Source: Bifidobacterium breve
GTDB lineage: Bacteria > Actinomycetota > Actinomycetes > S36-B12
Assembly (NCBI GenBank): GCA_945877545.1
Contig: CAMCSO010000004.1
Location: forward strand, 1 to 42,669
Reading direction: 5' to 3'
DNA: 42,669 nucleotides
Positions 7,775 to 16,125 of the stretch are shown here, one piece after another. Made by a program: the position numbers and the translations under genes. The notes beneath the pieces were generated by a model. It had not been told where the DNA came from, did no database searches, and worked only from the letters and a program-made list of their open reading frames with translations. Numbering within the stretch: the first letter of the stretch is position 1; each line of letters opens with the position of its first letter.

Positions 7775-8374
7775 TCAGGTCGAGTCGGGGTGCAAGCCGC
7801 CCTGCCCCAGCGAGAACGCATTGACGTCCAAGGGGATCCCGATGAAATACCGACTGAGCCGGTCGGCCATGGCCAGCCACGCTGCCCGCGACAGTGCTGC
7901 CACCCGGGTGTCGCGGGTGAGGAATGTCGAGTCGACTGACGCTGTCAGCCGCAGGTCCGCGAAGTAGTCCTGCAGCCCTCGGCCGGTCCACCGGGGCACC
8001 CACAGGGTGTGCCCGACACGGCCGGCACGGACCAGCTCGTGGTCGACGCCCGACTGGGCGTTGAGCGGGAACAGCGGGGCCACCAGCCGGTAGGGGTGGA
8101 GAGCGCCCTTCTCCTGCTCGGAGAACTCGCACGGCTGCGGCAGCAGAATCCCGTACCCCTGCCCTCTGACCAGGACATGGCTGCGCAGCTCGTCCAGACC
8201 GGGGAAGGGTGGACTGGCTGGCGGCGTCGAGCCGGCCAAGGCTGACCTGACTGCCTCGGGATGGCGCCAGAACGCACCGAAGCCACCGCGGAAGATGTCC
8301 CCCTGGAAGATCGGCCGCTCAGAGTCGAGCCGGGCGAAATAGCGCGACGCCTTGGGGTAGAACCGGTCAGTCAC
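7775..8374 (-). CDS. unknown protein, second gene of a two-gene cassette
   Basis: A 199-residue protein, no signal peptide. It shows a pattern I associate with small uncharacterised actinobacterial proteins: an N-terminal QGDIFRGG segment followed by a strand ending in ILLPQPCEFS with a single central cysteine, then LVAPLFPLN. The GTG start at 8374 overlaps the end of the upstream gene by 8 bp, so the two are translationally coupled. No enzymatic motif is evident. Small coupled cassettes of this sort in accessory DNA often serve defence or regulation, but nothing in the sequence proves that. Confidence 0.65.
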   Translation of the reverse strand: MTDRFYPKASRYFARLDSERPIFQGDIFRGGFGAFWRHPEAVRSALAGSTPPASPPFPGLDELRSHVLVRGQGYGILLPQPCEFSEQEKGALHPYRLVAPLFPLNAQSGVDHELVRAGRVGHTLWVPRWTGRGLQDYFADLRLTASVDSTFLTRDTRVAALSRAAWLAMADRLSRYFIGIPLDVNAFSLGQGGLHPDST

Positions 8375-8702
8375 CGAGCAGGAGTTCGGATTCGGAGGTG
8401 TACACCGATGCCAGCTCGTCGCCGGTCATGTGCACGTCCCAGGTGTCCCGCAGGACGCCTCGATCCAGTTCCATGCCCGCATCCTGCGCCTCGCGCAGCA
8501 GATCAGCGGCCGCCCTCATCTGAGGAGCGAAATACCGCCGGTACACCTCACTGAAGCCGACACCGGTGAGCTGCTCCACCGTGGACGCGTCCTCGTACTC
8601 CGCTGGGAGAAGCGACACTCCCTTGGTCCGTGCAACGCGCCCCTTCGCCGTGTCCTCGACCGGCGTGTCCTCGACCGGCTTGGTCGGTGTTTTCACTCCC
8701 AT
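8367..8702 (-). CDS. unknown protein, first gene of a two-gene cassette
   Basis: A 111-residue acidic protein with a strong ribosome binding site (AAGGAGGT, 7 nt before the ATG at 8702). The N-terminus is low-complexity, with PVEDT repeated twice in tandem, coded by a perfect 15-bp duplication. The remainder is predicted helical (for example VYRRYFAPQMRAAADLLREA). It could be an adaptor or antitoxin-like partner for the overlapping downstream gene. No known family recognised. Confidence 0.65.
   Translation of the reverse strand: MGVKTPTKPVEDTPVEDTAKGRVARTKGVSLLPAEYEDASTVEQLTGVGFSEVYRRYFAPQMRAAADLLREAQDAGMELDRGVLRDTWDVHMTGDELASVYTSESELLLGD
8650..8679. repeat. 15-bp tandem duplication
   Basis: GTGTCCTCGACCGGC occurs twice in direct tandem (8650-8664, 8665-8679), coding for the repeated PVEDT of the cassette protein. 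A simple slippage product. Confidence 0.9.
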
Positions 8703-8870
8703 GCGCGGACCTCCTTCGTCGTCTGCAACTGTTTCCTACAGTACCGGCGGACTCCCGGTCAGGCAAGCAACCGTTGCCTACCAGCACAGTAATGGTGAGA
8801 ACGAACCGCCCACAAGCCACGAAAGCACCGCCAACCCCATCACAACACCATCGGGATCTGTCATCAGCCA

Positions 8871-9514
8871 TCACACCCTGCCGCCGAACCCTCCACAGCC
8901 CGTCGAAAGGGCGACTCCCGCAACGAAGTTTTTCCCCACCGCGTCTCGCAGTTTGCGGATGCCCTTGAAGTCCGATCCTCGTATGCGTTCGTTGGTCTTG
9001 ACCTCGAATGTGAGGACACGGGCGTCATCGTCCTCGATCACGATATCCAGCTCGTCGTCATCGCTCGTTCTCCATTGCCCAAGGATTGGAGGTTCGGGCA
9101 GCCAGGACGCCTGCTTGGTCAGCTCGCCCACGACGAACGTCTCGAGGATGCGCTCGAACTCCGTCAGCACAGTCGGGCTCAGACTCGCCAGCTTCTGCGG
9201 GTTGATACGCATGAGTCGGGCACCGAGACCCGCGTCGACAACATGGATTTTTGGCGTTGACGTGGCCCGCGCAAGTAGCTGTCAGCTGTCGGCCGGGTCG
9301 TGTTCAGTCCGGACATGGCATTCGGGACGTTCAGGAGTTGCGCCATCTGGCCCGCGAGGCGGTCCAGCAGGGAGCGGAGCACGGCCCGCTGCCGGACCTT
9401 CGCCAGCTCGCGCGCGTCTCGTTCCAGCGAATGACGGACGAAGTCGTCGAACCATCGGTTGCGCGAGTTTCCCTCCCTGCTACGGGGCAACATGTCGCGT
9501 CGAGCGGTGAGCAC
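8871..9514 (-). pseudogene. DUF4143-domain ATPase remnant
   Basis: The C-terminal DUF4143 region of an AAA_14/DUF4143 ATPase, in two frames. Upstream part (9514 downward): NRWFDDFVRHSLERDARELAKV and the LLDRLAGQMAQLLN segment up to TADSYLRG. Downstream part (ending 8871): TPKIHVVDAGLGARLM, then FERILETFVVGELTKQASWL, RTSDDDELDIVIEDDD and LTFEVKTNERI, the nuclease-like acidic and lysine residues of this domain. The frames join around 9230-9250 by a shift, and some 20 residues normally found there are missing. The whole N-terminal ATPase domain is absent. Clearly a dead fragment. Confidence 0.75.
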
Positions 9515-9647
9515 GGTTCAGTTTTTGTAATGAGCGAGGGGGGCTATCTTATAAATTCCAAGCCCTCGCTTTGATGGCCAAGGCAACAATGCGCGTCTGT
9601 CAACATGCGCGACCGAACAACATGGCAGCTTGTCGAGGCGGCGGAGA

Positions 9648-10020
9648 TCATGGGGTCGGTGGCTTGATCATCCGATTGTGCCTGCTTGCCAAGTACTCCC
9701 GTGCCCGGTGCGCCGGGCGGATCGAAGTCGCCCTCGTCGGCCTAACGCATCTCGCTGAGGTAGTTCGAGCGTTCTTGAACACCATCGACGGCGGATAGCC
9801 CAGACGCACGAGCATCATCCTCAGTACCAGCCGGCCGGTGCTTTCATTGCCGTCAAGGAACGGAGAGGTCGTCTCGAAATCGACATGGAGCCGAGAAAGT
9901 CGTTCGGCGATTGGTTGTTGACTGGGTCTGCGAAGAGCGTTGGCTGCATCGAGCCAGTCACTGATGCAGCGAGCGGATCGCATGGATATTCACCAGGTCT
10001 CCCGACGTCCATTCACCGTG
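9648..10020 (-). pseudogene. Fic-domain protein remnant
   Basis: A decayed Fic (AMP-transferase) gene. Pieces in order are SGDLVNIHAIRSLHQ with a stop, then SDWLDAANALRRP, LHVDFETTSPFLDGNESTGR and LVLRMMLVRLGYPP. A frame change follows into YLSEMR, a stop, and ADEGDFDPPG. The catalytic motif of live Fic proteins is HPFxDGN(G/A)R. Here the His is Ser and the GR is ES, so activity would be lost even without the frameshifts. The N-terminal part is missing. Confidence 0.72.
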
Positions 10021-10059
10021 CTCCTTGAGTTCCTTGTCACCCACTTCCCGTCCCTCGAC

Positions 10060-10127
10060 CAGATCCACCCCGAATCCCGACGAGTCCCTCGTCAGAGCAC
10101 AACTCAGCGGGATTCGGGGTGGATCTG
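10060..10127. repeat. 20-bp perfect inverted repeat with nested hairpin
   Basis: Arms 10060-10079 and 10108-10127 are exact reverse complements (left arm begins CAGATCCACCCC). The 28-nt spacer contains a second hairpin, GACGAG (10079-10084) with CTCGTC (10088-10093). It lies between the Fic remnant and the Tad operon. It may be a small mobile repeat unit, a cruciform-forming site or a strong terminator without T-run. Confidence 0.8.
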
Positions 10128-10244
10128 ACTCAGGTGAGACCCGGGGGGATGAGGAGGGACAGGGAATCAGCGCTTCTCTGTTGATAGTTCGGTGAAGGAG
10201 TTCAGTCGCTGTCCGATAGATCGGATCCCTCCCGCCTACCGAAG

Positions 10245-10253
10245 TTATCCACA
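10245..10253 (+). other. single DnaA-box-like sequence
   Basis: TTATCCACA matches the consensus DnaA box. Only one copy is seen here, so this is not an origin. It may be chance or a DnaA-titration or regulatory site upstream of the Tad operon. Confidence 0.3.
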
Positions 10254-10375
10254 GTTCCAAATCGCTGCTGGCTCCGAGGTGGCCGACCGACGTACCGTCG
10301 GCGACAGCAGCACCGAGGGCATCGAACTCTCGTCCCGGTCGCTGCGTCCACGTCACGACAGCAGGGGGATTTGCC

Positions 10376-11653
10376 ATGGTATTCGATGCGGAGCGCACAC
10401 AGGTGCGTGCTGTCGCTGAGGAGCGCGTTCGCGAGCTCATCCGCTCGCAGGGTATCGATCCGTTGCGCGACCACGATGCCATCCGCGATGCGATCGACCG
10501 GGCTGTCGCTGATGCTGTCGGTGAGGCCCTCGCCTCCAGCGAGGCCCTGCGCATCGACCCCGTGCAGTTGGCTCTCGAGGTCCAGCACGCGGTGGCCGGG
10601 TTCGGCCCGCTGCAGAGATTCTTCGACGACCCGACCGTTGAGGAGGTCTGGATCAACGAGCCAGGCCGGGTCTTCGTCGCGAGGGCTGGCCGCAGCGAAT
10701 TGACGACGGTGGTTCTTACTGACCGTGAGGTGCGCGATCTTGTCGAGCGGATGCTTCGGATCTCGGGTCGCCGCCTCGACACCAGCAGCCCATTTGTCGA
10801 TGCGATGCTTCCTGACGGCAGTCGGCTGCACGTGGTGATCCCCGATATCACCCGCACCCACTGGTCGGTGAACGTGCGTCGATTCATCATGCGGCCCAAA
10901 CACATTGATGATCTCGTGCCTGCCGGAATGGTGAGCGCCCAGGCCGCGGCGTTCCTTTCGGCCGCTGTGGTGAGCGGATTGAACATCGTGGTGGCGGGTG
11001 GCACCCAGGCGGGCAAGACAACCTTGCTCAGCGCGCTTCTGGGGTGCGTGCCGATGCACGAGCGGATCATCTCCTGCGAGGAGGTGTTCGAACTTCAGGT
11101 GGCCCACCCTGATTGGGTCGCGATGCAGACCCGCGATGCGAGCCTCGAAGGCACCGGTGAGATCCCGTTGCGCCGTCTCGTGCGCGAGGCGCTGCGCATG
11201 CGACCCACGAGACTTATCGTCGGTGAGGTCCGCCAGTCGGAGGCACTTGATCTCCTTATCGCGATGAACAGCGGGATGCCCGCGATGGCGACCCTGCACG
11301 CGAACAGTGCGCGCGAGGCGGTCACGAAACTCTGCACCCTGCCGCTACTCGCAGGGCAGAACATCCCTGGAGATTTCGTTGTGCCGACGGTTGCAGGGTG
11401 TGTCGATCTCGTTGTTCACACCGCCACCGGCAACGATGGCGGTCGGCGAATTCGTGAGATCTCGGCACTACCTGGCCGGGTCGAGTCGGGCGTGGTCGAG
11501 ATGTCCGACATTTTCGCCGACCGCGGTGCCGGCCTTGAACGGGCTGGCGGATTCCCGCCGCATGCGGAGCGCTTCGTTCGGGCCGGATTCGATCTCGCTG
11601 ACCTTCTCCATTGCGACGACCGACCCGCGATTCGCACTGGCAGGGCCGCCTGA
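10376..11653 (+). CDS. tadA: TadA/CpaF-family pilus assembly ATPase
   Basis: A 425-residue cytoplasmic ATPase of the type II/IV secretion superfamily that drives assembly of Tad (Flp) pili. Visible motifs are Walker A GGTQAGKTT near residue 210, the Walker B region RLIVGEVRQSEALDLL, and the MATLHANS histidine box. The N-terminal domain shows the usual AGFGPLQRFFDDPTVEEVWIN segment. The ATG at 10376 has GGGGGA 7 nt upstream. It is the first gene of a tightly overlapping operon: tadB starts on its stop codon. The TadZ/Ssd gene that normally precedes tadA in actinobacterial clusters is not here. Confidence 0.92.
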   Translation: MVFDAERTQVRAVAEERVRELIRSQGIDPLRDHDAIRDAIDRAVADAVGEALASSEALRIDPVQLALEVQHAVAGFGPLQRFFDDPTVEEVWINEPGRVFVARAGRSELTTVVLTDREVRDLVERMLRISGRRLDTSSPFVDAMLPDGSRLHVVIPDITRTHWSVNVRRFIMRPKHIDDLVPAGMVSAQAAAFLSAAVVSGLNIVVAGGTQAGKTTLLSALLGCVPMHERIISCEEVFELQVAHPDWVAMQTRDASLEGTGEIPLRRLVREALRMRPTRLIVGEVRQSEALDLLIAMNSGMPAMATLHANSAREAVTKLCTLPLLAGQNIPGDFVVPTVAGCVDLVVHTATGNDGGRRIREISALPGRVESGVVEMSDIFADRGAGLERAGGFPPHAERFVRAGFDLADLLHCDDRPAIRTGRAA

Positions 11654-12528
11654 TGGGCGCGGTGCTCGGCCTCATCGCCGGACTCGGCGCAATGCTCATC
11701 CTGTTCGCTCTCACCGATCACACCCTGCCGGGAGCCTCCTCGGGCGGCGCGGTATCCCCGGTTTCAAGTGGCCGGCTTCGGCAGCTCATCGACCAGTCCG
11801 GGATCCCCCGCGCTACGGTGCCGAGCCTCCTCGGAGCGTGCGCTGCCGGAGCCGTGTTCGTCGCGGTTGCTGCACTCCTTGTCACCGCGGTACCCATGGC
11901 CGCCGTCATCGCGGGCGGGGTTGCGGGATACCTGCCGATCCTCCTGCTGCGGCGGCGTGCCGTCGCTCGTCAAAGGGCGCTCCGGTCAGCCTGGCCGGAT
12001 GCCGTCGATGCACTCGTGTCCGCGGTCCGCGCGGGGATGTCACTCCCCGAGGCGGTCGGGCAACTCGGGCACCGAGGTCCGGACCCGCTCCGTCCATCGT
12101 TCCGCCTATTCGAGCGCGAGTACCGCGCGACGGGCTCATTCCTCGCATCACTTGATGTCCTGCAGGAGTCGCTCAGTGACCCGGTCGCTGATCGTGTCCT
12201 GGCCTCACTTCGTATTGCCCGCGAGGTGGGTGGCACCGATCTCGGCACGGTCCTGCGCACCCTCAGCGTGCTCCTTCGGGAGGACGCCAGAACCCGGGGA
12301 GAGATCGAATCACGACAGAGTTGGACGGTCAGTGCGGCGAAACTCGCTGTCGCAGCGCCCTGGATCACTTTGGCGCTGCTGTGCTCGCGGCCGGAGGCGG
12401 CGAAGGCGTATGCATCCCTCACCGGTGCCCTTGTTTTGCTTGTCGCTGCAGGCATGTCATTCACCGCGTACCGGGTCATGCTCCTCATCGGGCGGCTTCC
12501 AACCGAGCCGCGGCTGGCCGCATCATGA
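11653..12528 (+). CDS. tadB: TadB-like inner-membrane platform protein
   Basis: A 291-residue integral membrane protein with the type II secretion F (T2SSF) fold: two N-terminal membrane segments, a cytoplasmic helical domain with the typical PDAVDALVSAVRAGMSLPEAVGQL motif, and two C-terminal membrane segments. It forms the membrane platform on which TadA acts. The start ATG at 11653 overlaps the tadA stop (TGATG). A longer frame from 11611 inside tadA is unlikely. The end overlaps tadC by 4 bp (ATGA). Confidence 0.9.
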   Translation: MGAVLGLIAGLGAMLILFALTDHTLPGASSGGAVSPVSSGRLRQLIDQSGIPRATVPSLLGACAAGAVFVAVAALLVTAVPMAAVIAGGVAGYLPILLLRRRAVARQRALRSAWPDAVDALVSAVRAGMSLPEAVGQLGHRGPDPLRPSFRLFEREYRATGSFLASLDVLQESLSDPVADRVLASLRIAREVGGTDLGTVLRTLSVLLREDARTRGEIESRQSWTVSAAKLAVAAPWITLALLCSRPEAAKAYASLTGALVLLVAAGMSFTAYRVMLLIGRLPTEPRLAAS

Positions 12529-13427
12529 CACCGCAGGCCATTGGGGCCCTGGTCGGATGCACCTTCGCCCTCGGCGCGCTCCTGGTAATTGCCCGCATGG
12601 GGGCGACGAGCCGGCCGACCCTGTTGAGCCGGATCGCTCCCTACGTTCCGTCATCTCCTGCGATTGCCCGAAGCCAGCGGCCCGCGGCCTCGTCACTCGC
12701 GACCCTCATCGCGCTTGCCCGTCCGAGCCGCGCGGGATCCTGGGATTCCTCACTTCGGGCTCGACTTCGGCGCGCCGGTCGGGGTGATGATCTCGACGGT
12801 TTCCGGGTTGAGCAGGTCTTGGCTGGGGTCACCGGGCTCGTCGGTGGCGGGCTACTCGGCGTCCTTGGGATTGCGCGGGGCGGCGCGGCAATTGCCATCA
12901 TTGTTCTCCCGCTGTTCGGCGCGGGTGCGGCACTGCTGCTCGCTGACCGGCACCTCGCCCGCCAGGTCAAGGCCCGCCAGGTTCGCATGGGCGAGCAACT
13001 TCCCGTCGTCGCCGAACTCCTCGCTTTCGCGGTCGCGGCAGGGGAGTCGCCAGTAGGGGCGATTGAACGGGTGACCCGCACGGTAGCGGGGGATCTGTCG
13101 CAGGAGTTCGCGGCCGCAATGGGCGAGTTGCGTGCCGGCGCGCCGCTCGACGACGCACTGCGCGGGATCGCTGAGCGCACCGCTAGTCCTGCGGTCGAGC
13201 GGTTCGTTGACGGTCTCATCATGGCGATCGAGCGGGGCACGCCGATGGCCGAGGTCCTTCGAGCCCAGGCAGCCGATGCCAGGGCGGCCAGTCGCCGCGC
13301 GCTCATGGAATCTGCTGGCCGAAAGGACGTGGCCATGCTCATCCCGGTGGTCTTCCTCATCCTGCCGACCGTCGTCCTCATCGCCATGTTCCCCGGCTTC
13401 CAGAGCCTTCAACTCATCGTTCGCTAA
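12525..13427 (+). CDS. tadC: TadC-like inner-membrane platform protein
   Basis: A 300-residue T2SSF-domain membrane protein, partner of TadB. The cytoplasmic domain carries EQLPVVAELLAFAVAAGESP and the ALRGIAERTASPAVERFVDGL segment. It ends in a hydrophobic helix pair around LIPVVFLILPTVVLIAMFPG. The ATG at 12525 overlaps the tadB stop as ATGA, so translation is coupled. Confidence 0.9.
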   Translation: MTPQAIGALVGCTFALGALLVIARMGATSRPTLLSRIAPYVPSSPAIARSQRPAASSLATLIALARPSRAGSWDSSLRARLRRAGRGDDLDGFRVEQVLAGVTGLVGGGLLGVLGIARGGAAIAIIVLPLFGAGAALLLADRHLARQVKARQVRMGEQLPVVAELLAFAVAAGESPVGAIERVTRTVAGDLSQEFAAAMGELRAGAPLDDALRGIAERTASPAVERFVDGLIMAIERGTPMAEVLRAQAADARAASRRALMESAGRKDVAMLIPVVFLILPTVVLIAMFPGFQSLQLIVR

Positions 13428-13451
13428 CACACCCAACAAAAAGGAGAAATC

Positions 13452-13646
13452 ATGTCAATCACCACCCGTGCCTACACCCGGATCCTTGCGAGGCTCTCGA
13501 CGCTCGGAGATGACCGAGGCGACGTACCGGGCTGGGTCCTCGTGTCCGTCATGACTGCTGGCCTCGTCACCGCAATCTGGCTGATTGCCGACGACCAGCT
13601 CACCTCGGTCCTCGACCGCGCCATCTCCTCGGTTTCGACACCGTGA
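13452..13646 (+). CDS. small Flp-pilin/DUF4244-like protein
   Basis: A 64-residue protein with one hydrophobic helix, DVPGWVLVSVMTAGLVTAIWLI, preceded by a charged N-terminus (STLGDDRGD). Position (between tadC and tadE), size and layout match the DUF4244 or Flp-type pilin gene of actinobacterial Tad clusters, the likely structural subunit. The ATG at 13452 has a strong Shine-Dalgarno GGAGAA. Processing would be expected near the Gly-Asp at the start of the hydrophobic part, but no prepilin peptidase is encoded in the window. Confidence 0.75.
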   Translation: MSITTRAYTRILARLSTLGDDRGDVPGWVLVSVMTAGLVTAIWLIADDQLTSVLDRAISSVSTP

Positions 13647-14059
13647 TCGCCCGCACCCGCGCCGACCGCTCGCCGCCCCTTCGGCGGCTTGCGTCGGAGC
13701 GCGGCAACGCAACCGTCGAGTTCGCTCTTGTCGCGCCACTCCTGCTGGCCGTCGGATTGGCCGTCCTTCAGATCGCTCTCGCGCTCCATGTTCGAGCGAC
13801 GATCACAGCGGCCGCCGCAGAGGGTGCCCGCGCTGCGGCGCTGGCCGGCTCAGACTTGGGGGCCGGCGAGCGACGGACGAGGGCACTGCTGGCCGGCAAC
13901 GTGGCCGGCGATCTCATTGAGGGCATCACCGTGTGGCGGGAGGTCCGTGATGGGGCCCTCGTCGTTGCCGTAGGGGTCGAGGCCAAACTTCCGCTGCTTG
14001 GTCTGCTCGGGCCGACGGTGATGCACGTCGATGGCCATGCGCTTGCCGAGCAGCCGTGA
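13643..14059 (+). CDS. tadE: TadE-like pseudopilin
   Basis: A 138-residue protein with the TadE N-terminal signature RGNATVEFALVAPLLLAVGLAVLQIAL: the conserved Glu follows a cleavable basic leader and precedes a single membrane helix. The C-terminus is an extracytoplasmic beta-rich domain. TadE-like proteins are minor pilins needed for Tad pilus assembly. The GTG start at 13643 overlaps the pilin gene stop (GTGA). Confidence 0.87.
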   Translation: MIARTRADRSPPLRRLASERGNATVEFALVAPLLLAVGLAVLQIALALHVRATITAAAAEGARAAALAGSDLGAGERRTRALLAGNVAGDLIEGITVWREVRDGALVVAVGVEAKLPLLGLLGPTVMHVDGHALAEQP

Positions 14060-14520
14060 AGCCGGGTGCGTGGTCGCTTCGACGTGCGGCCTTGGCGGGA
14101 GATCGAGGCAGCGCGGTCACAGAGTTCCTCGTGATCGGGGTTCTCGTCCTCGTTCCACTCAGTTACATCGTCATGTCGGTGATGCGCGTTCAGGGCGCAG
14201 CGTTCGCAAGTTCCCAGGCAGCCCGCGAGGCCGGGCGGGCCTTCGTGACCTCCGAGTCGGTGACGCACGGCCGGCAGCGGGCTGAGGTGGCGGCGCGGCT
14301 GGCCTTCGCCGATCAGGGGTTCGAACTGCCAGCCTCAGCGCTTCGAATCTCATGCGGTAGTGCGGACTGCCTCGCACCCGGGGGCGTGGTGAGCATCGAC
14401 CTCGACTGGGTGGTCGACCTCCCCTGGATCCCCTCGAGCCTTGCAGGGGGCCGGTCGTTCTCGGTGCCGATCCACGCGGTGCATGAGGTCCCCGTCGATG
14501 CATTCCGGGTTTCGTCGTGA
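14056..14520 (+). CDS. second TadE/TadF-like pseudopilin
   Basis: A 154-residue minor pilin candidate: GDRGSAVTEFLVIGVLVLVPLSYIVM has the TadE/F-type Glu and membrane helix, followed by an extracytoplasmic domain with two cysteines (ISCGSADC). GTG start at 14056, overlapping the previous stop. It has no cytoplasmic domain and should act with TadE in the pilus base or fibre. Confidence 0.8.
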   Translation: MKPGAWSLRRAALAGDRGSAVTEFLVIGVLVLVPLSYIVMSVMRVQGAAFASSQAAREAGRAFVTSESVTHGRQRAEVAARLAFADQGFELPASALRISCGSADCLAPGGVVSIDLDWVVDLPWIPSSLAGGRSFSVPIHAVHEVPVDAFRVSS

Positions 14521-14960
14521 GCGGCGCCCGGCGCGAGTCACTGCGCGACGAGCGCGGGAGCGTCCTCATCCTCGGTATCGGAATGATCGTTGTTGGGCTG
14601 CTCGCTGTGATGGTCTGCGTTGATGTGTCGGCGGCTTTCCTTCAACGCAGGGCCCTCATGTCGATCGGTGATTCCGCGGCGCTCGCGGGTGCCCAGTCGA
14701 TCGACCTCGACAGCTATTACGCAAACGGCGCGTCGGTCGGCACCCGGCTGAGCCCCGCGTCGGTTTCAGCCGCGGTTCGCCGGCACGTGAGTCTGGCTCG
14801 CGGGACCTCTGAGCTGACGGTCGAGGGGATCACTACAGATGGGGTCACGGTGCGCGTCCAATTGAGCGAGCCGCTGGAACTCCCATTCCTCGGAGCGCTG
14901 CACTCCGAGCGGGTGCGGATTGAATCCTCAGCACGGCTGGACTACCGAACTGCACCGTGA
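14517..14960 (+). CDS. TadG-like pilus assembly protein
   Basis: A 147-residue protein with the N-terminal TadE/G-like signature DERGSVLILGIGMIVVGLLAVMVCVDVSAAFLQRR and then SIGDSAALAGAQSID (PF13400 type). Equivalent to Rv3654c-like proteins of mycobacterial clusters. GTG start at 14517 overlapping the previous stop. Last gene of the Tad operon; prfB begins 24 bp further on from its own promoter. Confidence 0.83.
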   Translation: MSGARRESLRDERGSVLILGIGMIVVGLLAVMVCVDVSAAFLQRRALMSIGDSAALAGAQSIDLDSYYANGASVGTRLSPASVSAAVRRHVSLARGTSELTVEGITTDGVTVRVQLSEPLELPFLGALHSERVRIESSARLDYRTAP

Positions 14961-14970
14961 GCGGGCCACG

Positions 14971-14976
14971 TACCCT
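14971..14976 (+). promoter_or_regulatory. -10 box of prfB
   Basis: TACCCT ends 8 nt before the GTG start of prfB and there is no Shine-Dalgarno sequence, which suits a leaderless or near-leaderless transcript. Confidence 0.5.
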
Positions 14977-14984
14977 TGTGAACC

Positions 14985-16094
14985 GTGACATCCACCGAGG
15001 TTCAAGACCGCATCGCTGCACTGACCACCGTTCTCGGGAGCATCGAGACGGTGCTTGACCTGCCGAAGATGCGCGAATCCATCGAGGATCTAGAAAGCCA
15101 GGCGTCGGTGCCAGACCTCTGGGACGACCAAGAGCACGCTCAACAGATCACTTCGAGACTGTCGTTCGTGCAGGGCGAGGTGCGCAAGTTCGAGGCGCTC
15201 GACCGGCGCCTTGGTGACCTGCCGATCCTTTTCGAGCTTGCGGAGGACGAGGGCGACGAAGCGGCGGTGACCGATGCCTTGAAGGAACTCGATGATCTCG
15301 CGCAGTCCATCGCCGAGCTTGAGGTTCGCACGCTCCTGTCGGGAGAGTACGACGCTCGCGAGGCGCTCATCACGATCCGCGCAGAGGCGGGCGGGGTCGA
15401 TGCGGCCGACTGGGCGGAGATGCTCCTGCGCATGTACGCCCGCTACTGCGAGCGCCACCACTGGCCGATCGAGGTCTACGACACCTCGTACGCCGAAGAG
15501 GCCGGAATCAAGTCGGCGACCTTCGCGGTGAAGGCGCCCTACGCCTACGGAACCCTCTCAGTCGAGCAGGGCACCCACCGCCTGGTTCGGATCTCCCCCT
15601 TCGACAACCAAGGACGTCGCCAGACCTCGTTCGCCGGGGTTGAGGTCATCCCGGTTATCGCCCAGGCGGAGAGCGTCGCGATACCTGACGATGATCTGCG
15701 GGTCGATGTCTACCGCTCGAGTGGGCCAGGTGGCCAAGGGGTGAACACGACAGACTCCGCCGTGCGCCTCACCCACCTTCCGACCGGCATCGTCGTGTCC
15801 TGCCAGAACGAGCGCTCGCAACTGCAGAATCGGGCGACGGCCATGGTTGTGCTTCAGGCGAAGCTGCTCGAGCGACGACGGCAGGAGGAGCGGGCCACGC
15901 TCGACGCACTCAAGGCTGAGACCTCAGGTTCATGGGGCAACCAAATGCGGTCATATGTGCTGCATCCGTACCAAATGGTCAAGGACCTGCGCACAGAAAC
16001 AGAGACGGGCAACACCTCAGGGGTGCTCGATGGCGAGATTGATGCGTTCATCGAGTCGGGCATTCGATGGCGTATGCAGCGAGGGGCGGCGTAG
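14985..16094 (+). CDS. prfB: peptide chain release factor 2
   Basis: A 369-residue release factor that reads UGA and UAA stop codons. RF2 identity is shown by the SPF anticodon-like tripeptide (VRISPFDNQ, near residue 203) rather than the PxT of RF1. The catalytic GGQ is in [13 protein letters not shown] near residue 247. The frame is continuous, so the autoregulatory +1 frameshift near codon 26 found in many other bacteria is absent. Start is the GTG at 14985. First gene of the prfB-ftsE-ftsX block conserved in Actinomycetota. Confidence 0.96.
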   Translation: MTSTEVQDRIAALTTVLGSIETVLDLPKMRESIEDLESQASVPDLWDDQEHAQQITSRLSFVQGEVRKFEALDRRLGDLPILFELAEDEGDEAAVTDALKELDDLAQSIAELEVRTLLSGEYDAREALITIRAEAGGVDAADWAEMLLRMYARYCERHHWPIEVYDTSYAEEAGIKSATFAVKAPYAYGTLSVEQGTHRLVRISPFDNQGRRQTSFAGVEVIPVIAQAESVAIPDDDLRVDVYRSSGPGGQGVNTTDSAVRLTHLPTGIVVSCQNERSQLQNRATAMVVLQAKLLERRRQEERATLDALKAETSGSWGNQMRSYVLHPYQMVKDLRTETETGNTSGVLDGEIDAFIESGIRWRMQRGAA

Positions 16095-16112
16095 ATAATT
16101 CCCGGCTCCGCT

Positions 16113-16118
16113 TAGAAT
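16113..16118 (+). promoter_or_regulatory. -10 box of ftsE
   Basis: TAGAAT, 7 nt before the GTG at 16126. This supports the GTG, and not the ATG at 16120, as start of ftsE. Confidence 0.5.
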
Positions 16119-16125
16119 CATGCTC

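Noticed and set aside
10245-10253. Replication origin suggested by a DnaA box
   Set aside because: Only one box, no AT-rich unwinding region and no dnaA or dnaN nearby.
9958-11299. Two long minus-strand frames (9958-11070 and 10202-11299)
   Set aside because: They lie opposite tadA, have unlikely Arg/Ser/His-rich composition and no homology; they are shadows of the high-GC coding strand.
14985-15100. Programmed frameshift in prfB
   Set aside because: The frame is open from GTG through the usual frameshift position, with no in-frame TGA, so no frameshift is needed.
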